DNA from: Kiritimatiellia bacterium
GTDB taxonomy: Bacteria > Verrucomicrobiota > Kiritimatiellia > RFP12 > UBA1067
Length of the DNA: 15,899 bases
NCBI GenBank assembly: GCA_017628165.1
Contig: JAGBZQ010000033.1
Coordinates: 1 to 15,899 of the forward strand
Direction: 5' to 3'
Shown: in pieces, positions 15,185 to 15,899 of the stretch
Numbering within the stretch: position 1 is the stretch's first letter
Layout of the letters: each line of letters begins with the position of its first letter
Notes under the pieces: model-generated
Told to the model about the DNA's origin: nothing
Seen by the model: the letters and a program-made list of their open reading frames with translations, nothing else
The model's database searches: none
Made by a program: the position numbers and the translations under genes

Positions 15185-15281
15185 TAACGCACAACACATT
15201 GCTTTTGTGGATACGATCTTACCCCCAAAGGTGACAAGACAAACTTTGTGATATGCAGCATCAAAAATAATCGAATTAATG

Positions 15282-15290
15282 TGATATAAT
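15282..15290 (+). promoter_or_regulatory. Extended -10 promoter for the DUF1703-type gene
   Basis: TGATATAAT lies only eight bases before the ATG at 15299, with no -35 match. The transcript should start at or within a few bases of the start codon. It is divergent from the purH-like promoter; the 159-base space 15140-15298 holds little else beyond an AT-rich stretch. Confidence 0.5.
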
Positions 15291-15298
15291 ATACAGTG

Positions 15299-15899
15299 AT
15301 GAAGCCGATAGCAACAGATACGTATAATTTTGAGCGGTTAATGACCGATGGGTACACCTATGTCGACAAGACGGAGGTGTTGTATCCGCTTGTCAACAAA
15401 TCAATCGGACGTCAGTTCTTTCTCTCGCGTCCGCGCAGGTTCGGTAAGTCGCTTCTTATTTCAACTTTTAAGTCGCTTTTTCAGGGACGGCGCGATCTTT
15501 TTAAGGGTCTTGCGATTGATTCGCTGGAATATGATTGGAAGGTCTATCCCGTTTTGCATCTTGATTTGGGTTCGATGCAACGGCCGACAGTTGAAGAGTT
15601 TGAGGATTTTCTTTGCAGATCGCTTGATAGATTAGCAGTTGAGCATTGCGTTGAGATTTCCGACTCGAAGATACCTGCGGATAAGTTTATATCGTTGTGT
15701 GAAGCACTCGCCGCGAAATCGCCCCATAAGCAGTTTGTGATGCTCGTCGATGAATACGATAAGCCGCTTTTGGGGACGCTCAATACGCCTGAGGTCATCA
15801 AGTTCCGTGACACGCTGAAATCGTTTTATTCCGTCATCAAGACGAAAGAAAGTCTGATGCGCTTTACGTTCATTACGGGCATCAGCAAATTCTCGAAGG
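15299..15899 (+). CDS. DUF1703-type AAA ATPase (N-terminal part only)
   Basis: The gene runs off the right edge; 200 residues are seen of a family usually 500-600 long. It opens with NFERLMTDGYTYVDKTEVLY (10-29), the standard start of AAA-ATPase-like proteins that end in a PD-(D/E)XK nuclease-like DUF1703 domain. The ATP loop is FLSRPRRFGKSLL (41-53) with K50 and S51. The Walker B segment is VMLVDEYDKPL (147-157). A strand ending in FITGISKFS is near the edge. There is no ribosome site; an in-frame GTG at 15296 and the ATG at 15299 follow a -10 box by five and eight bases, so the message is probably leaderless. GAT outnumbers GAC by about 11 to 3, opposite to the V-ATPase genes, which suggests transfer. 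The biological role of this family is not settled. Confidence 0.88.
   Translation, partial: MKPIATDTYNFERLMTDGYTYVDKTEVLYPLVNKSIGRQFFLSRPRRFGKSLLISTFKSLFQGRRDLFKGLAIDSLEYDWKVYPVLHLDLGSMQRPTVEEFEDFLCRSLDRLAVEHCVEISDSKIPADKFISLCEALAAKSPHKQFVMLVDEYDKPLLGTLNTPEVIKFRDTLKSFYSVIKTKESLMRFTFITGISKFSK

Noticed and set aside
15182..15284. Possible riboswitch or operator between the divergent right-end promoters
   Set aside because: Only a weak CAAAG/CTTTG inverted repeat was found, with no strong stem set or known aptamer core.
1..15899. tRNA, rRNA, CRISPR array, insertion sequence or prophage
   Set aside because: No cloverleaf, conserved rRNA stretch, regularly spaced repeat, transposase or terminal repeats were recognised on either strand.

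Overview
The window comes from a bacterial chromosome of moderately high GC with tight gene packing. It holds 16 protein genes, two of them cut by the window edges, and no RNA gene, insertion sequence or CRISPR array that I can see. The V-type (not F-type) ATPase with a DUF2764-like gene between subunits E and A is the arrangement I associate with Chlamydiae and some other PVC and Bacteroidetes lineages. Together with a Tat-exported metallohydrolase-like protein, a prepilin peptidase and a DUF1703-type AAA protein, it suggests a PVC relative, possibly Kiritimatiellota or Lentisphaerota. That placement is inference.

Layout. (1) Positions 1-3318, minus strand: an operon read right to left from an extended -10 promoter near 3349. 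Its order is gpsA, prepilin peptidase, apt, a second purine phosphoribosyltransferase, then a Tat-signal protein running off the left edge. (2) Positions 3468-9088, plus strand: a -35/-10 promoter drives V-ATPase subunit E, a DUF2764-like protein, subunit A and subunit B. A MalG-type ABC sugar permease with an unusual insert of about 225 residues abuts subunit B directly. Subunits D, I and K, which usually follow B, are absent. (3) Positions 9097-9129: a hairpin between convergent genes, a plausible two-way terminator. (4) Positions 9131-15139, minus strand: a seven-gene operon read right to left from an extended -10 promoter near 15181. Its order is a stand-alone IMP cyclohydrolase domain (purH-like), a GT4 glycosyltransferase, an unknown membrane protein, a second GT4-like glycosyltransferase, a CgeB-like glycosyltransferase, proC and nadD. 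(5) Positions 15299-15899, plus strand: the N-terminal part of a DUF1703-type AAA protein, apparently leaderless and with codon use unlike its neighbours.

How they fit together. The left operon mixes phospholipid precursor synthesis, purine salvage and pilin or secretion processing. The right operon mixes purine, proline and NAD synthesis with what looks like a surface-glycan block of three glycosyltransferases around a membrane protein. Most junctions overlap by 1 to 17 bases or lie within 25 bases, so translation is probably coupled. The most unusual points are the V-ATPase operon that ends in a sugar permease, the large periplasmic insert in that permease, and the PurH that consists only of its cyclohydrolase half. 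No gap between genes exceeds about 205 bases.
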